DNA from: Desulfobacteraceae bacterium | Lineage (GTDB): Bacteria; Desulfobacterota; Desulfobacteria; Desulfobacterales; BuS5 | NCBI GenBank assembly: GCA_030592105.1 | Contig: JAUVKE010000166.1 | Coordinates: 1-6,143 of the forward strand | Reading direction: 5' to 3' | Length of the DNA stretch: 6,143 nucleotides | Translations under genes and position numbers: made by a program | Shown here: positions 4,446 through 6,143 of the stretch, in pieces | Layout: each line of letters opens with the position of its first letter | Numbering within the stretch: position 1 is the first letter of the stretch | Notes under the pieces: generated by a model | Databases searched by the model: none | Told to the model about the DNA's origin: nothing | The model's input: the letters and a program-made list of their open reading frames with translations, nothing else

Positions 4446-6143
4446 ATGAAAAAAATATTGGTGGCAGATAATCATCAGGTAATCTTAAAATTTATGCATA
4501 ATTTGCTTGAGAAAGCAGGATATGATGTTAAGACAGCCGTTGATGGATTGTCCGCTCTTAAAATGTTAGACGATTATTCCCCTGATCTCATATTCATAGA
4601 TTTGATAATGCCGAATATCGACGGCAAGGATTTATGCCGTATCATACGTAATATTCCCAGATTTAAAAATATATATATTGTTATTTTATCGTCGGTTCTG
4701 GTTGAATATGGTTCGGCATGTAAAGATCTTGGAGCTGACGCATTCATTGCAAAAGGGCCATTTAATAGTATGGGGCCCCATGTTTTGTCTGTGTTAAAGG
4801 GGCTCAATTCAGACTCTCCCCATGATTTAGCGAATATTATCCATGGGGAAGGGGAAATTTACCCCAGAGAGGCTACAAAAGAGTTATTACTTGCCCAGAA
4901 TCATTTACGAATGATTCTTGAAAATTTATCAGAGGGGATTATTGAGCTTACTTCTGATGGAAAAATAATTTATGCTAATAATGCTGCCGTTAATATTATT
5001 GAAATATCTAAAGAAAAACTTCTTTCATTATATTTTTCAAACATCTTTAATAAAAAATTTAGCTGGAAGACAAAGGATCTTTTTAACAAATATAAAAATA
5101 ATCCGGAGAAAACATGGATTAATGAATTATCTGTTGCAATTAATGATAAAGAAGTTTTGATGAGTATGATACAATTAAATGGGTGTGCAAATAAATCGAA
5201 TATTGTTATATTAAATGATATAACTGAACAAAAAAAATATGAGATTCACCTTAGAAAAATTCAGAAAATTGAAGCAATAAGTACATTGTCAGGAGGGATT
5301 GCCCATAATATCAACAATGTTTTCATGGGGATACTCGGTAATGTTTCGTTAATGCTTTTAAATACGGATTCCGGGCACCCATATTATGAAAAATTAAAAA
5401 ATCTAGAGGAATATATCAATCAGGGTGGAAAGTTAACCCGCGAACTCCTGGCATATGCAATGGGAGGGAAGTATCAGGTTGAGGTAACAGATCTGAACAG
5501 AGTTATAAAACATCAAACCCAAATGTTCGGTGAGATGAAAAAAGAGATTACCATTACTGAAGAATATGAAACTGAGTTATGGCCTGTGGCGGTGGACAGG
5601 GGACAGCTTGAACAAGTTATTTTGAATTTGTACATTAATGCATGGCAGGCTATGGAGAAATCCGGAAATATTTTTGTTAAAACAGAAAATGTTATTTTGG
5701 ATGAAAAATTTGCGACTCCCCATGAATTAGCCCCTGGCAGATATGTTAGTGTAACAGTAGAGGATACTGGGGCAGGAATGGATGAAGAAATCCTGGATAA
5801 AATATTTGATCCGTTTTTTACAACCAGGGAAAAAGAGGGTGGCACCGGCCTTGGTTTAGCCTCTGTTTATGGGATTATAAAAAACCATAAAGGAGTTATT
5901 GATGTTAAAAGCAGGCCGGGTGCTGGTACAAGCTTTTATATTTTCCTCCCGGTTACCAGCAAAAAAGTATTAGAAGAAGAAAATAATTTTTCAGAGGAGA
6001 TATGTACAGCAGAGGGGAGCATTCTTCTTGTTGACGATGAAGAAACAAATTTACAGGTTGTACAAGAGATGCTTAAATATATGGGTTATAATGTATCAAC
6101 AGCCTCAAGCGGCTCAAAGGCCATTGATATATTGAAACAGGAC
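4446..6143 (+). CDS. Hybrid sensor histidine kinase, REC-PAS-HisKA-HATPase-REC (3'-truncated by window edge)
   Basis: This is a probably cytoplasmic hybrid two-component kinase; 566 codons are visible and the frame is open at the window end. Domains in order: receiver at about 1-120 (D8, phospho-acceptor D52 in FIDLIMP, S82, K103); PAS-like sensor at about 152-263, ending in the typical [11 protein letters not shown]; HisKA H-box with [17 protein letters not shown] and phospho-acceptor H287; HATPase_c with N-box [15 protein letters not shown] (389-403), G1 DTGAGM (440-445), F-box DPFFTTRE and G2 [12 protein letters not shown] (465-476); then a second receiver beginning [11 protein letters not shown] (525-535), cut after about 40 residues. 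No membrane segments are seen, so the signal is presumably intracellular or arrives by phosphorelay to REC1. AGGGGA at 4433-4438, 7 bases before the ATG, and an in-frame TAG at 4404 support the start. Oddities: N9 replaces the second metal-binding acid in REC1, K103 is followed by Gly-Pro instead of Pro, and N288 follows the histidine where Asp is commoner. The target pathway cannot be told from this window. Confidence 0.95.
   Translation, partial: MKKILVADNHQVILKFMHNLLEKAGYDVKTAVDGLSALKMLDDYSPDLIFIDLIMPNIDGKDLCRIIRNIPRFKNIYIVILSSVLVEYGSACKDLGADAFIAKGPFNSMGPHVLSVLKGLNSDSPHDLANIIHGEGEIYPREATKELLLAQNHLRMILENLSEGIIELTSDGKIIYANNAAVNIIEISKEKLLSLYFSNIFNKKFSWKTKDLFNKYKNNPEKTWINELSVAINDKEVLMSMIQLNGCANKSNIVILNDITEQKKYEIHLRKIQKIEAISTLSGGIAHNINNVFMGILGNVSLMLLNTDSGHPYYEKLKNLEEYINQGGKLTRELLAYAMGGKYQVEVTDLNRVIKHQTQMFGEMKKEITITEEYETELWPVAVDRGQLEQVILNLYINAWQAMEKSGNIFVKTENVILDEKFATPHELAPGRYVSVTVEDTGAGMDEEILDKIFDPFFTTREKEGGTGLGLASVYGIIKNHKGVIDVKSRPGAGTSFYIFLPVTSKKVLEEENNFSEEICTAEGSILLVDDEETNLQVVQEMLKYMGYNVSTASSGSKAIDILKQD

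Noticed and set aside
4441..4449. Minimal start-stop frame ATG-ATA-TGA overlapping the kinase start
   Set aside because: Its ATG is only 2 bases from the ribosome binding site, too near for good initiation; the ATG at 4446 has proper spacing. Overlap is probably chance.
4574..5845. Short open frames inside the kinase gene (minus 4574-4807, plus 4972-5160, minus 5513-5845)
   Set aside because: The + strand kinase frame is continuous with all the expected domain motifs through this interval; these frames are by-products of it.

Overview
The window is a stretch of a moderately AT-rich bacterial chromosome, and every gene I can support lies on the + strand. Its style suggests a Gram-negative sulfate-reducer-like bacterium of the former Deltaproteobacteria (Desulfobacterales/Desulfobacteraceae type). 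The reasons are the REC-PAS-HisKA-HATPase-REC hybrid kinase with H-box wording close to IAHxxNN, the lone DUF29 gene, AT-leaning codon use, and long intergenic gaps with repeats. This placement is inference from gene style, not from a marker comparison.

Layout. Positions 1-399 hold the 3' part of moaC (molybdenum cofactor biosynthesis); its start lies before the window. After 37 bases comes a complete, canonical uvrA (437-3259, 940 aa, nucleotide excision repair), probably in the same transcript. A 388-base gene-free stretch (3260-3647) follows. It holds G/C-run hairpins just after uvrA, a 29-base near-perfect dyad (3320-3348), a pair of inverted heptamer-repeat blocks (3355-3375 and 3515-3543, 139 bases apart), and a small GC hairpin (3545-3557). 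Next is a complete DUF29-family gene (3648-4082, 144 aa, function unknown). A second gene-free stretch (4083-4445) holds a weak hairpin after DUF29, a candidate promoter with an overlapping palindrome, an 18-base operator-like inverted repeat (4327-4344), and a long imperfect stem-loop (4357-4421) just before a ribosome binding site. From 4446 to the window end runs a hybrid sensor histidine kinase, cut off inside its second receiver domain.

Function. moaC and uvrA are housekeeping genes with unrelated roles, so their pairing looks like simple co-transcription. The DUF29 gene and the hybrid kinase are accessory in character and each seems to have its own upstream region. No tRNA, rRNA, CRISPR array, transposase, integrase or recognised defence system is visible. 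The least explained material is in the two intergenic regions: the repeat-flanked 3320-3557 segment and the structured leader of the kinase gene. Both are candidates only. The protein-coding content is ordinary apart from some substituted residues in the kinase.
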